Below are positions 6,617 to 14,959 of a stretch of DNA of 36,604 bases, one piece after another (position 1 is the stretch's first letter; the number at the start of each line of letters is the position of its first letter). The translations under genes and the position numbers were made by a program. This stretch comes from Candidatus Burarchaeum australiense (lineage in GTDB: Archaea; Micrarchaeota; Micrarchaeia; Burarchaeales; Burarchaeaceae): NCBI GenBank assembly GCA_902386535.1, contig CABMJK010000051.1, forward strand, positions 1 to 36,604, written 5' to 3'. The notes beneath the pieces were generated by a model. It was not told the DNA's origin, ran no database searches, and was given only the letters and a program-made list of their open reading frames with translations.

Positions 6617-7528
6617 TTGTATATAATCGTGGGGGTCGACCCCGGAACAACCATTGCCATTGCAGCCGTAGACTTGAACGGCAAGATTGTAGGCGCGTGG
6701 AGCGGCAGGGATGAGGGAAAGGAGAGGACATTGGAGCACGCGCGGCGCTTCGGCGTTCCGTGCCTGTTCGCCTCCGACGTGGCGAAGGCGCCCGAGACAG
6801 TGGCCAAGATTGCGGCCTGGTCGAACGTGCGGCTTTTCACCCCGCCCCGTGACATGACGCAGAGCGAGAAGATCGGGCTCGCGAAGGGCCAAACCTATTC
6901 CAACGAGCACGAGCTCGACGCGATTGCCGCAGCGCTCAGGGCCTACCATAATTTCGAGAACAAGCTGAGGATGATTGACCGCGCCATGGCCGAGCTCGGG
7001 CTCGAGGCCCGGGCCGAGGAGGTGAAGAGGCTGGCGATTGGCGGGCTGTCCGTGCACCTGGCGCTTTTGATGTTCGAGGAGGAGAGGAAATTGAGAGAGC
7101 CGCGGAGCGAGGGTGGGGGAAAAGAGCAGGTGGCAAGGCAGACACCCGAGCAAAGGCGCGACCTCGCGGAAGAGCTGATGGCGCTGGCAAACTCGAACAT
7201 GGAGCTCCGCAAGGCAGTGGAGAGGCTGGAGCGCGAGAAGGCGGAGCTGGAGGAGCGGCTGCGGGAGGTAGAGCGCAGCGTTGCGTGGAGGCTTAGGCGC
7301 GACGCCGAGATTGCGCACCGGGACCGCATGATTCTGTCGCTCAGGGAAAGGCTCGATGAGCGCTGGGGCAGGAAGGGCGGGAAAAAGGGCCAGGGCGGGA
7401 AAGCGGGCGAAAAATCTGAGGGAAAAAGCGGGGAAAAGGCCGGCGCGCGAAAGGATTTAAAAGGCTTGGCGGAGAAGGGGAAAGAGGTGGATTTGGATGC
7501 CTTGGTGCAAAAGCACAGGTATGGCTAG
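6617..7528 (+). CDS. DUF460-type protein with RNase H-like fold
   Basis: About 303 residues. I use the TTG start at 6617 because AGGGGAGAT precedes it; the track start lies inside the previous gene. The N-terminus YIIVGVDPGTTIAIAAVDLN is the first strand and acidic residue of the RNase H-like/RuvC-like fold. RDMTQSEKIGLAKGQT and NEHELDAIAAALRAYH match the archaeal DUF460 family. The middle is a charged coiled coil (about residues 170-240), and the C-terminus is a Lys/Gly-rich tail (KGGKKGQGGKAG) likely to touch nucleic acid. Shorter than the usual DUF460 protein, which I recall as roughly twice this size. Role unknown; a nuclease or RNA-linked function is inferred. It sits 52 bp after the Roadblock gene. 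Confidence 0.78.
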   Translation: MYIIVGVDPGTTIAIAAVDLNGKIVGAWSGRDEGKERTLEHARRFGVPCLFASDVAKAPETVAKIAAWSNVRLFTPPRDMTQSEKIGLAKGQTYSNEHELDAIAAALRAYHNFENKLRMIDRAMAELGLEARAEEVKRLAIGGLSVHLALLMFEEERKLREPRSEGGGKEQVARQTPEQRRDLAEELMALANSNMELRKAVERLEREKAELEERLREVERSVAWRLRRDAEIAHRDRMILSLRERLDERWGRKGGKKGQGGKAGEKSEGKSGEKAGARKDLKGLAEKGKEVDLDALVQKHRYG

Positions 7529-7622
7529 CCACTGAGTGAGAATTAGCAACTGGGCAAAAACGCGGGCAAAAACTCAAACTAATGACAATGCATGGATGAA
7601 CTACAAACACCGGGGTGGAAGA

Positions 7623-8042
7623 ATGGACACGACAAACACGAACTTTACAAACACGCAGGGAATGGGACAGGCGCCTGCACCGCGCACCTATGCCCCAGGA
7701 CCGGCAGCAACGGGCGCCGCGCATCCGGTGAGCAGGCCGCCAAGCCACACCATGAGCAGTACAGGCGCCCCGCGTGACGAGCGCATGATTTACATTGGCA
7801 AGAAGGAGATCATGAGCTACGTGCTGGCTGTCGTGACCCAGTTCAACAACAACGTGCCTGAGGTCTGCCTCAAGGCCCGTGGAAAGCTAATATCGCGCGC
7901 CGTGGATGTGGCGGAGATTGTTCGCAATCGCTTCCTGCCCAACGCGAAGGTAAAGCACATCGGCATAGCCACTGAGGAACTTCAGTCGATGGACGGCAGG
8001 ATGACGAAAGTGTCTTCCATAGAAATCACCCTAACGAAGTGA
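7623..8042 (+). CDS. albA: Alba DNA/RNA-binding chromatin protein with long N-terminal tail
   Basis: 139 residues. Residues 56-139 are a clear Alba domain: [19 protein letters not shown] with the DNA-contacting lysine pair, [20 protein letters not shown], and a beta hairpin around [14 protein letters not shown]. Alba coats DNA and RNA as a dimer and is regulated by lysine acetylation in some archaea. The start at 7623 is set by GGGGTGG seven bases upstream. The first 55 residues are a Pro/Ala/Gly/Thr-rich unstructured tail, whereas typical Alba proteins of about 90 residues start almost at the fold. No TATA box is obvious, so it may be read through from the DUF460 gene. Confidence 0.92.
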   Translation: MDTTNTNFTNTQGMGQAPAPRTYAPGPAATGAAHPVSRPPSHTMSSTGAPRDERMIYIGKKEIMSYVLAVVTQFNNNVPEVCLKARGKLISRAVDVAEIVRNRFLPNAKVKHIGIATEELQSMDGRMTKVSSIEITLTK

Positions 8043-8114
8043 TTTGCCGGCCAGCGACCCGCCGCAAGTTGATTTTTCTTTTTCGGTTCTTCGGCAGCAA
8101 GAGGAGGTGAGAAC

Positions 8115-8612
8115 ATGAAGTTACCCATATGCGAACTCTGCGCGTCCAGCGGAACACTGTGCTCCGGCTGCAGCGCCAAGCTCGCGGACGGCAGGCTCAC
8201 CGCGCTTGACGTGAAGATAAGCAACCTGCTTTACGGCATGAAGGACAAGTACAATCTCGGGGACGCGGATTTCACCAAGGCCATTGACCTGGGCCGCGTG
8301 GTGCTCGTGCTCACGAAAGGAGACGTGGGGAAGCTCATAGGAAGGGAAGGCAAGGTGGTGGCCGAGATATCGCAGGAGGTCGGCAAGAAGGTCAGGATTG
8401 CGGAGATGAGCCCGGACGTGCGCAAGACCATTGCGGACATCATAATGCCGGCAAAGCTGCTCGGCATAAACGAGGTCTTCGCCATGACGGGCAAGCTCTA
8501 CAAGGTCAGGCTGCCCTCGAGCGAACTTTCGCAGATACCGATGGACCTGGGCTCGCTGGGCAATGCGCTTTCATCGCTGCTGGATGCGAAAGTGAACATT
8601 GTGTTCGAGTAA
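8115..8612 (+). CDS. Archaeal NusA-like KH protein with N-terminal zinc knuckle
   Basis: 165 residues. The N-terminus has CELC and CSGC (Cys 6, 9, 16, 19), a likely zinc site. A KH domain follows (VVLVLTKGDVGKLIGREGK, GxxG loop GREG) and then a second, degenerate KH-like module. This matches archaeal transcription termination/antitermination proteins related to NusA, which bind nascent RNA. The ribosome site GAGGAGGTGAGAAC is the strongest in the window. The next gene, aspS, begins 21 bp after its stop, so the two are probably cotranscribed, perhaps with Alba upstream. Confidence 0.85.
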   Translation: MKLPICELCASSGTLCSGCSAKLADGRLTALDVKISNLLYGMKDKYNLGDADFTKAIDLGRVVLVLTKGDVGKLIGREGKVVAEISQEVGKKVRIAEMSPDVRKTIADIIMPAKLLGINEVFAMTGKLYKVRLPSSELSQIPMDLGSLGNALSSLLDAKVNIVFE

Positions 8613-8633
8613 GTAATTCATGGGGGAAGGAAA

Positions 8634-9932
8634 ATGGCATTTCTTAGAACGCACTATGTGGAAGAGCTCCGGGGCATGAACGGCAAGGAGGTCACGCTCG
8701 CAGGATGGGCGCACGAGGTGCGCGACGTGGGCAAACTCAGGTTCGTGCTGCTGCGCGACCGCACGGGCATCGTGCAGATTACCGCGAAGCGCGGGGAAGC
8801 GCCTGACGCCGTGTTCGAGCTGATGTCTTTCCCCAAGGAGACGGTAATACGGGTGCGAGGGATTGTGAAGGAGGGTGGCGCATCCAAGGCTGGCTTGGAA
8901 ATCATGCCGAGCGAGGCAGAAATCCTGAACCCGATAACGACTAAGATACCGTTTGAACTGACAGGCAAGGTGCCGGCTGACATCGACGTGAGACTGGACA
9001 ACAGGTATGTCGACCTCCGGAGGCTCGAGACGCAGGCAATCTTCCGCATAAGGAGCGAGCTGGCTGCTGCTTTCCGCGAAAAGCTCACCGAGCTCAAGTT
9101 CCAGGAGGTAAGCACCCCGTGCATAGTGGCAGCTGCCACCGAGGGCGGCACGGACCTTTTCCCGGTGCAATATTTCGAGAAGCAGGCTTTCCTGGCGCAG
9201 TCGCCGCAGCTGTACAAGCAGCTGGCGGTGATAGGCGGCATGGACCGTGTGTTCATGACCATGCCCGTGTTCCGCGCCGAGAAGCACAACACCGTGACGC
9301 ACCTGAACGAGATAACTCAGATGGATGCCGAGATGGGCTTCTGCGACCACGAGGGCGCGATGGACGTGCTTGAGGCGGTGTTCCTGCACATGCTCGAGCG
9401 TACGAAATACAAGTGCAAGGCGCAGCTGGAGACCGTGAAGTCGGACATCCTGGTGCCTGACAAGATTGTGCGGCACACGTATTCTTCCCTCGTGGAGCTG
9501 CTGAACAAGAACGGCGTTGACATGAAGATTGGCGATGACTTTACGAAGGAGAACGAGAGGAAGATGGGCGAGCTGCTGGGCGAGGAGGCGTTCTTCATAA
9601 CCGAGTGGCCGACCAAGATAAAGGCGTTCTATGCCATGCCGGTGAAGGAGAAGCCGGAGTTGTGCAATGCGTTTGACCTCATGTACCGCGGGCTGGAGAT
9701 ATGCAGCGGCACGCAGCGCAACCACTTGCCGTACCTGCTCGTGAAGCAGATAATATTCCACGGCATTAATCCCGCCAACTTCGAATTCTACGTTAATGCT
9801 TTCAGGATGGGCGCACCGCCCCATGCAGGCTGGAGCATCGGGCTCGAGAGAATGGCCATGCAGGTGTGCCGGGCGGCCAACATCAGAGAGTGCGCGCTGT
9901 TCCCGAGGGATAGGCATAGGCTGACGCCGTAG
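8634..9932 (+). CDS. aspS: Aspartyl-tRNA synthetase, archaeal type
   Basis: 432 residues, class IIb synthetase attaching Asp to tRNA-Asp. An N-terminal OB-fold (VTLAGWAHEVRDVGKLRF) binds the anticodon. Motif 2 is FRAEKHNTVTHLNE with the aminoacyl-adenylate arginine; motif 3 is GWSIGLERM, and the protein ends FPRDRHRLTP as in other archaea. A ribosome site GGGGGAAGG lies before the ATG. The OB-fold residue that is Trp in discriminating archaeal AspRS is His here (GWAHE), as in non-discriminating enzymes, while the second discriminating position appears to keep Lys (ASKAG). AsnRS is also encoded in this window. Confidence 0.96.
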   Translation: MAFLRTHYVEELRGMNGKEVTLAGWAHEVRDVGKLRFVLLRDRTGIVQITAKRGEAPDAVFELMSFPKETVIRVRGIVKEGGASKAGLEIMPSEAEILNPITTKIPFELTGKVPADIDVRLDNRYVDLRRLETQAIFRIRSELAAAFREKLTELKFQEVSTPCIVAAATEGGTDLFPVQYFEKQAFLAQSPQLYKQLAVIGGMDRVFMTMPVFRAEKHNTVTHLNEITQMDAEMGFCDHEGAMDVLEAVFLHMLERTKYKCKAQLETVKSDILVPDKIVRHTYSSLVELLNKNGVDMKIGDDFTKENERKMGELLGEEAFFITEWPTKIKAFYAMPVKEKPELCNAFDLMYRGLEICSGTQRNHLPYLLVKQIIFHGINPANFEFYVNAFRMGAPPHAGWSIGLERMAMQVCRAANIRECALFPRDRHRLTP

Positions 9933-9998
9933 AAGGGGCGGAAAAGGCGAGCTTACGACGAGGGGGACGGGAATTGGCGCAGAAATTAGCGGCGGCGT

Positions 9999-10913
9999 CT
10001 ATTTTTCGCCAATGAAAACAACTGCCTCGCGCGATGCCCTGCATTCCCATTCCTTGCCGGAACGGGAACACTTCGTACCTAAGTATTCATTTATTAGCGC
10101 ATACAATTTATCCTTCGTTTTCTGCGCCCGCATATCGCCCAGCTTTTCCAACCCGTACATGAGATAGAAGTACTCAAGGAGGTCGGCCAGACTTTCCTTT
10201 TCACTGCCGTTTCGAAAAACAAAATCATCGTGAAGCGTGGTTACTGATGTTTCCCGGAAACCGGCGTTTCTGAAGAGCAGAAGCGTTTTTTCCCTATCGA
10301 AATGCGCGTGATTATGGCCCGTCACCGAATACCGCTCCACCACTTCCCTGAAGAACCTTGCCATGCTGCTGTCATTCTCGAAATCATGCAAGAGCAGCTT
10401 CCCGCCTTTTTTCAGCACGCGGTAGGCCTCCTGTAGCGCCGGAAGTCTCCTTGCAACGGGAAGATGATGGGTGCCGTAAGCCATTACAACGGCATCCGAA
10501 CAGCCGTCCTTCATCAGGAATAAATCGTCTGCAGACTGCCAGGTGGTCGGATTGCCCAGTTCCATGGAGCACAGGACCATGAAGGACGAGATATCGTTTG
10601 TGATTATCTTGGCCCCCGTCCCGATTTCCTTAGATATCCTCGTCAAATAGCCATTCCCACCAAAAGCATCCAAGATGACGAGGTTTCTCATATTCCCGAG
10701 CAGCTTGAAAAGGGCCGTGGCGCCCTCTTTCCGCGCGAGGGGATATCTGAATACGGAATTCAGGTACTGCAAACCGCGGCCATCCAGCGTAAACTCCAGG
10801 TTCTCGGTTGGCTGCTTTTCGATGCCGTTTCGTATGCATTTCCCATACAGCTCCGGAAAGCCTGTTTTGAAATGCTCCAGACAGCGCCTGCCAAGTTCTC
10901 GAGGCATTGCCAT
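9999..10913 (-). CDS. SAM-dependent methyltransferase (class I), substrate unknown
   Basis: 304 residues. The central Rossmann fold has motif I ILDAFGGNGYLT (about residue 98), an acidic ITNDISSF at the end of strand 2, and the post-motif VMAYGTHHLP/LKKGGKLLLHDFE typical of small-molecule C- or O-methyltransferases. The N-terminal 90 residues are helical, and the C-terminus carries several Cys (KCSRSGKEWEC). A TATA-like AAATATTAAT near 10943 gives a very short leader before the ATG at 10913. It is divergent from the double Lrp regulator, 96 bp away, so that protein may control it. Lower GC than the neighbouring housekeeping genes. Confidence 0.82.
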   Translation of the reverse strand: MAMPRELGRRCLEHFKTGFPELYGKCIRNGIEKQPTENLEFTLDGRGLQYLNSVFRYPLARKEGATALFKLLGNMRNLVILDAFGGNGYLTRISKEIGTGAKIITNDISSFMVLCSMELGNPTTWQSADDLFLMKDGCSDAVVMAYGTHHLPVARRLPALQEAYRVLKKGGKLLLHDFENDSSMARFFREVVERYSVTGHNHAHFDREKTLLLFRNAGFRETSVTTLHDDFVFRNGSEKESLADLLEYFYLMYGLEKLGDMRAQKTKDKLYALINEYLGTKCSRSGKEWECRASREAVVFIGEK

Positions 10914-11009
10914 GCTGCATATTTATGCCTGACACGACATTAATATTTTCTTACTTAGACTTCTTGAAGCTTGGTAAAAGTTATATGTTTTTTGGAATAA
11001 AGTAATACT
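10914..11009. promoter_or_regulatory. Divergent promoter region between methyltransferase and double-Lrp gene
   Basis: Contains a minus-strand TATA (near 10938-10950) and a plus-strand TATA GTTATATG (10979-10986) centred 26 nt before the ATG at 11010, predicting a leaderless mRNA for the regulator. No clear palindrome is seen. Confidence 0.55.
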
Positions 11010-11990
11010 ATGGCGGCATATACGCTGGACAAGGCAGACCGGAAGATACTCGCTGAACTGGATGCTGACTCCAGACAGGGCTTCTCATCCATGGCCAAGA
11101 AAACCAGGATTCCGCTCCACGTTGTTGCCTACCGGATCAAACGGATGGCTGATGAAGGCCTGATAAAGAAATTCACCACGCTCGTTGCGCTTGGAAAGCT
11201 AGGTTTCTTCGTCTACAAAATATACTTCCAGCTCACAGGAATGCCGGCAGAAAAAGAGAAACTGATGACGAATTATTTACTGGAAAACAAGAAGGTCAGC
11301 TGGGTGGCCAAAAGCGAAGGCCAATGGGACCTCATGATTGCAGTCTATGCCCGCGATATCGTGGAATTCGGGAAAATAAAGGACGAGATTTTCTTCAGAT
11401 ACGGAAGATACGTTTCAGACTACGCCATAACCATGGTGAAAGAAACCTACGTGTTGCGCCGCTCGTATTTCCTCGAAGAAGAAAGGCATTCGGCCCAGGA
11501 GGAGCTATACGTCGGCGGCAACGTGAAATGCGAGCTGAAGGATGGCGACAAAAAGCTGCTGCGCCTGCTGGTGGAAAACTCGCGGCTTTCGGCCATGGAA
11601 CTCGCGGAAAAAACGCGGTTGAACATCAAGACAGTCCTCGCGCGCCTGAAAGAACTGAAGCGCCTAGGCGTAATTCAAGGATACGGCATTGAGCTGGACC
11701 TAAGAAAGATCGACTACAAGTACTACAAGCTCTGCATCTATCTGAGCAAAACGGATGAGAACGGCTACAAACGCTTAGTGGACTATTTCAGGGGCAATCC
11801 TAACGTGAAGCATCTAATAGAAGCGATAGGCCCGTGGGAATTGGAGCTGGAAGTCGAGGTAAAAAAGGACGAGGATTTCTACAACCTTAACCGGAACATA
11901 CGGAACGTGTTTACCGATAACGTGAAAAGAATAGAGTCGGTGGTCATCTCGGACGAAATGAAGCTCGATTTCCTGCCGTACGAGTTCTGA
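11010..11990 (+). CDS. Tandem (double) Lrp/AsnC-family transcriptional regulator
   Basis: 326 residues, about twice the usual Lrp length. Two complete units are seen: helix-turn-helix 1 (LDKADRKILAELDADSRQGF, residues 5-60) with ligand/dimer domain 1 (GQWDLMIAVYARD), then helix-turn-helix 2 (LKDGDKKLLRLLVENSRLSA, about 175-230) with ligand domain 2 (GPWELELEVEVKKDEDFYNL). Single Lrp chains dimerise; this protein is in effect a fused dimer with two different halves, possibly recognising an asymmetric site. Likely partner is the divergent methyltransferase. Convergent with the nitroreductase gene, only 3 bp separating the two stops. Confidence 0.9.
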   Translation: MAAYTLDKADRKILAELDADSRQGFSSMAKKTRIPLHVVAYRIKRMADEGLIKKFTTLVALGKLGFFVYKIYFQLTGMPAEKEKLMTNYLLENKKVSWVAKSEGQWDLMIAVYARDIVEFGKIKDEIFFRYGRYVSDYAITMVKETYVLRRSYFLEEERHSAQEELYVGGNVKCELKDGDKKLLRLLVENSRLSAMELAEKTRLNIKTVLARLKELKRLGVIQGYGIELDLRKIDYKYYKLCIYLSKTDENGYKRLVDYFRGNPNVKHLIEAIGPWELELEVEVKKDEDFYNLNRNIRNVFTDNVKRIESVVISDEMKLDFLPYEF

Positions 11991-11993
11991 AGT

Positions 11994-12500
11994 CTATTGA
12001 GGCGGCCAGACGACTTCCTGCACTGACTTCTTTTCGTGTATTTCCGGCTCGCCTTTCTTGTGGCCGACTGCCACCACTACGATGGAGTTCAGGTTGGAAG
12101 GCAGCCCGAGTTCCTTGTCCAGAAGCTCGTTCTGGAAGTTGGTGCACGGGCAGGCGCCCAGCCCGACGTCTTCGGCCGCCAGCAGCAGATTTTCAAGGCA
12201 CAGGCCGATGTCGATCAGGTAGTTTTTGGTTTCTTTCTTGTGGCCGTAATCCATGTCCGCCAGAACAACGATTATTGCCCCGGCGTCCATTGCCCACTGG
12301 TTGTGCGCTGCCATTGTTTTCACGACTTTTTCCTTTGCCCCCTTGTCCAGCGCGACAAAAAATCTCCAAGGCTGGGTGTTCTTCGCCGAGGGGGCCAGCC
12401 TGGCGGCGTCCAGTATTTTCTCGATGAGGGCTTCGCCGACCGGCCTAGAGTCGAAACTTCTGACGGAATGGCGGCTTTTGATTAGCTCGAAGAAGTCCAT
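11994..12500 (-). CDS. Nitroreductase-family FMN oxidoreductase
   Basis: 168 residues from the ATG at 12500 (MDFFELIKSRHSVRSF). The 20 extra residues in the track are rejected because a TATA-like CTTTTATTTG at 12521-12530 places transcription start at about 12500, making the mRNA leaderless. Family marks are SRHSVRSF (FMN phosphate contact), APSAKNTQPWRFFV, and ACPCTNFQNE with VVVAVGHKKGEP near the end. These enzymes dimerise around FMN and use NAD(P)H to reduce nitro compounds, quinones or related substrates; the natural substrate is unknown. Confidence 0.9.
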   Translation of the reverse strand: MDFFELIKSRHSVRSFDSRPVGEALIEKILDAARLAPSAKNTQPWRFFVALDKGAKEKVVKTMAAHNQWAMDAGAIIVVLADMDYGHKKETKNYLIDIGLCLENLLLAAEDVGLGACPCTNFQNELLDKELGLPSNLNSIVVVAVGHKKGEPEIHEKKSVQEVVWPPQ

Positions 12501-12565
12501 GCAAAAAACAAGTTCAAGAACAAATAAAAGCTTTTTCGGAAACGTGGCGTGCTGGATCAAAGCGC

Positions 12566-13381
12566 CTAGTTTGCCGCATTTATGAACCCGATCTGGACGG
12601 AGCGAACGATGGTTTCGTCGCTCCAGTAGTCCTGGCCATCGACGACGAGGTGCACGCGGAAGTAAACGAGGCCCTGGAACAGCTGGGCCGGCACGTTGGC
12701 GCTGAAGGAGCCCGGCACGAGGCCGTCTTCGGGCAGGACTAGAATGCTTTCGGGATAAGAGGTAATATCGGGAACGGGCGCAGACTGGATGCCATAGCGC
12801 AGCTCCATCAGGCTCACTTGCTTAGGCTTGTTACTGTCAACGCTCCAGTTCACTTCAAACGGGACGTAGGCATTCACGTCATTCGGCGCGCCGGTTATGC
12901 GCACCGAGAGGTTGAGGGGAACTGCCAGCACCGGCACTTTCACCTCGTCGGTCCAGTAGGTCCTGCCGTCAACCACTGCCATGGCCCGCAAATAGATGTC
13001 CTTGCTGCCCGCGGTTATCGTGGCATCGTAGACGCCCGGCACGTCTCCTGACTTCGGCTCAGTGAGGCCGGGATAGGCACGCTCGTCGATTGCATAGACG
13101 TCAGCCTTGGACTGCTCGCCGTAGTAGATTCCGGTGCGGGTCGCGGTTTTCGCCAGGTTGCTGCCCACGAACCACGTGACTGAGAAGCTGCTGCCCTCGA
13201 CTACTGCATCCTGCGGAAGCCGCACCAGCTCTATCGTTATGTTCGCAACCTGGGGCACGATTACCGGCGGCTCATAGGTGGGCACTACCGGCTCGGTCGC
13301 CTGCGGCTGGGTTGCCGTGCAGCCGGCCAGGGCCAGCAGTAGGAATGAAAAAATAAAGGCTGCGGGAAGCGCGTATCTCAT
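12566..13381 (-). CDS. Secreted lipoprotein with two Ig-like beta domains
   Basis: About 271 residues. The signal peptide ends in lipobox LALAGC, followed by a Pro/Thr-rich linker (TEPVVPTYEPPVIVPQ). Two repeated modules of about 110 residues follow. Each begins with a strand (NITIELVRLP / NLSVRITGAP), contains FSVTWFVGSN / FEVNWSVDSN, and ends with VVDGRTYWTDE / VVDGQDYWSDE. These are Ig- or FN3-like beta sandwiches on the cell surface; ligand unknown. The start at 13381 is chosen because the TATA GAATATAAACC (13403-13413) lies 26 nt upstream. It follows the ATP synthase operon but has its own promoter. Confidence 0.82.
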   Translation of the reverse strand: MRYALPAAFIFSFLLLALAGCTATQPQATEPVVPTYEPPVIVPQVANITIELVRLPQDAVVEGSSFSVTWFVGSNLAKTATRTGIYYGEQSKADVYAIDERAYPGLTEPKSGDVPGVYDATITAGSKDIYLRAMAVVDGRTYWTDEVKVPVLAVPLNLSVRITGAPNDVNAYVPFEVNWSVDSNKPKQVSLMELRYGIQSAPVPDITSYPESILVLPEDGLVPGSFSANVPAQLFQGLVYFRVHLVVDGQDYWSDETIVRSVQIGFINAAN

Positions 13382-13402
13382 ATCCACGCCATTTGCAGCC
13401 CC

Positions 13403-13413
13403 GGTTTATATTC
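13403..13413 (-). promoter_or_regulatory. TATA box of the lipoprotein gene
   Basis: GAATATAAACC on the minus strand, centred 26 nt before the ATG at 13381, predicts a leaderless transcript. Confidence 0.6.
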
Positions 13414-13486
13414 CCTTCGTCCGCCGGCCCGTACCTGCGCGTTCGCCCTGCCGTCGTCGAGCCGCTGCGTCCGCCACTGTTCGGGT

Positions 13487-14872
13487 CTAAGCCTTCTTCC
13501 TGAACTTGCGCCCGTACTTCTCGATGTATTCCTGCTTCACGCGCTTGAGTTCGGTCTCGGGAATCGCAGAGAGGAGGTCCCAGCTGAGGTCGAACGTCTG
13601 CTCGATGCTCCGGTCCTCGTCCCGCGCCTGCGTGATGTAGCGCTTTTCGAACTCGTCAGAGAACTTGAGGTAGCGCTTGTCGCTGTCACTCAATGCCTCC
13701 TCGCCCACGACCGCGCTCAGCGCCCTGAGGTCGCGGCCCTGCGCGTAGGCCGAGTAGAGCTGGTCTGCCAGCCCGCGGTGGTCCTCCCTCGTCCTGTCCT
13801 TGCCAATGCCGAGGTTCATGAGCCTCGAGAGGCATGGCAGCGGGTCGATGGGCGGGTAGATGCCCTTCCTGTGGATGTCCCGGCTGAGCACTATCTGGCC
13901 CTCGGTGATGTAGCCTGTCAAATCGGGAATCGGGTGCGTGAGGTCGTCGCCGGGCATGGTGAGGATCGAGAGCTGCGTTATCGTGCCCTTCCTGCCCTTT
14001 ATCCTGCCCGCGCGCTCGTAGATGGATGAAAGGTCGGTGTACATGTAGCCCGGGTAGCCCCGGCGGCCCGGCACTTCCTCGCGGGCGCTCGAGATTTCGC
14101 GCAGAGCCTCGCAGTAGTTAGTCATGTCCGTGATGATGACCAGGATGTGCATGTCCTTCTCGTAGGCGAGGTATTCCGCGGTCGTGAGCGCGAGCCTGGG
14201 CGTGATGAGGCGCTCGACGCTCGGGTCGTCTGCGAGGTTCAGGAAGAGCACCGCGCGCTCGAGCGCGCCGGTCTTCTCGAAGTCCCGCATGAAGAAAAGG
14301 GCCTCCTCGTTCGTGATGCCGACGCCGGCGAAAACCACGGCAAAGCTTTCTTCCTTGCCCACGACCTTCGCCTGCCTTGCAATCTGCACCGCGAGGTCGT
14401 TGTGCGGCAGGCCGCTTCCGGAGAAAATCGGGAGCTTCTGGCCGCGCACGAGCGTGTTCAGGCCGTCGATGGTGGAAATTCCTGTTTGAATGAAGTCGCG
14501 GGGCCCTTCGCGCGCATAGGGGTTGATGGGGCTTCCCGCAATGTCGACCTTTTCCTTGGAAATTATCTTAGGCCCGTTGTCGCGCGGCTCGCCCAGGCCG
14601 TTGAAAACGCGGCCCAGCATCTCCTCGCTCACAGCGAGGCGCATGGTCTCGCCGAGGAAGCGCACGCGCGTGTTCTTGGCGTCCAGGCCCGCGGTCGTGC
14701 CGAAAACCTGCACCACTGCCATGCCCTTGCTCGTTTCGAGCACCTGGCCCTTCTTCCTCTCGCCGCTCGGCAGCGTTATCTCGACAAGCTCGTTGTAGCC
14801 GATGTTGCCCACATCGCCCACGAAGAGCAGGGGTCCGGCCACGTCGGTTACTGTCTGGTATTCCTTCATCAT
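13487..14872 (-). CDS. atpB: A-type ATP synthase subunit B (regulatory, non-catalytic)
   Basis: About 461 residues. The P-loop position reads [18 protein letters not shown], without the GKT of the catalytic subunit, as in all A/V-type B subunits. Other marks are the beta-barrel start ([15 protein letters not shown]), [16 protein letters not shown] and the C-terminal helix [21 protein letters not shown] alternates with A in the A3B3 head. The track's TTG start is less likely than the ATG at 14872, about 9 nt after GGGAG. It lies 79 bp after atpA and is the last gene of the cluster; subunit D, normally next, is missing. Confidence 0.96.
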   Translation of the reverse strand: MMKEYQTVTDVAGPLLFVGDVGNIGYNELVEITLPSGERKKGQVLETSKGMAVVQVFGTTAGLDAKNTRVRFLGETMRLAVSEEMLGRVFNGLGEPRDNGPKIISKEKVDIAGSPINPYAREGPRDFIQTGISTIDGLNTLVRGQKLPIFSGSGLPHNDLAVQIARQAKVVGKEESFAVVFAGVGITNEEALFFMRDFEKTGALERAVLFLNLADDPSVERLITPRLALTTAEYLAYEKDMHILVIITDMTNYCEALREISSAREEVPGRRGYPGYMYTDLSSIYERAGRIKGRKGTITQLSILTMPGDDLTHPIPDLTGYITEGQIVLSRDIHRKGIYPPIDPLPCLSRLMNLGIGKDRTREDHRGLADQLYSAYAQGRDLRALSAVVGEEALSDSDKRYLKFSDEFEKRYITQARDEDRSIEQTFDLSWDLLSAIPETELKRVKQEYIEKYGRKFRKKA

Positions 14873-14959
14873 GTTCATCAACTCCCAATGTCAAACTCCG
14901 ATTGAATTCCTATCGCATCGGTCCAGTCATCGATTCCCGTCCGGTTCCTTCATTGAATT

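Noticed and set aside
6617-6630. TATA-like TGTATATAATCG as promoter of the DUF460 gene
   Set aside because: It overlaps the start codon and cannot drive this gene; the match comes from the encoded YII residues.
5410-6855. 481-residue minus-strand ORF under the Roadblock gene
   Set aside because: Composition rich in His, Leu and Arg is typical of the reverse frame of a GC-rich gene; the plus-strand protein is well supported.
8571-9917. 448-residue minus-strand ORF opposite aspS
   Set aside because: Shadow of aspS with no recognisable motif.
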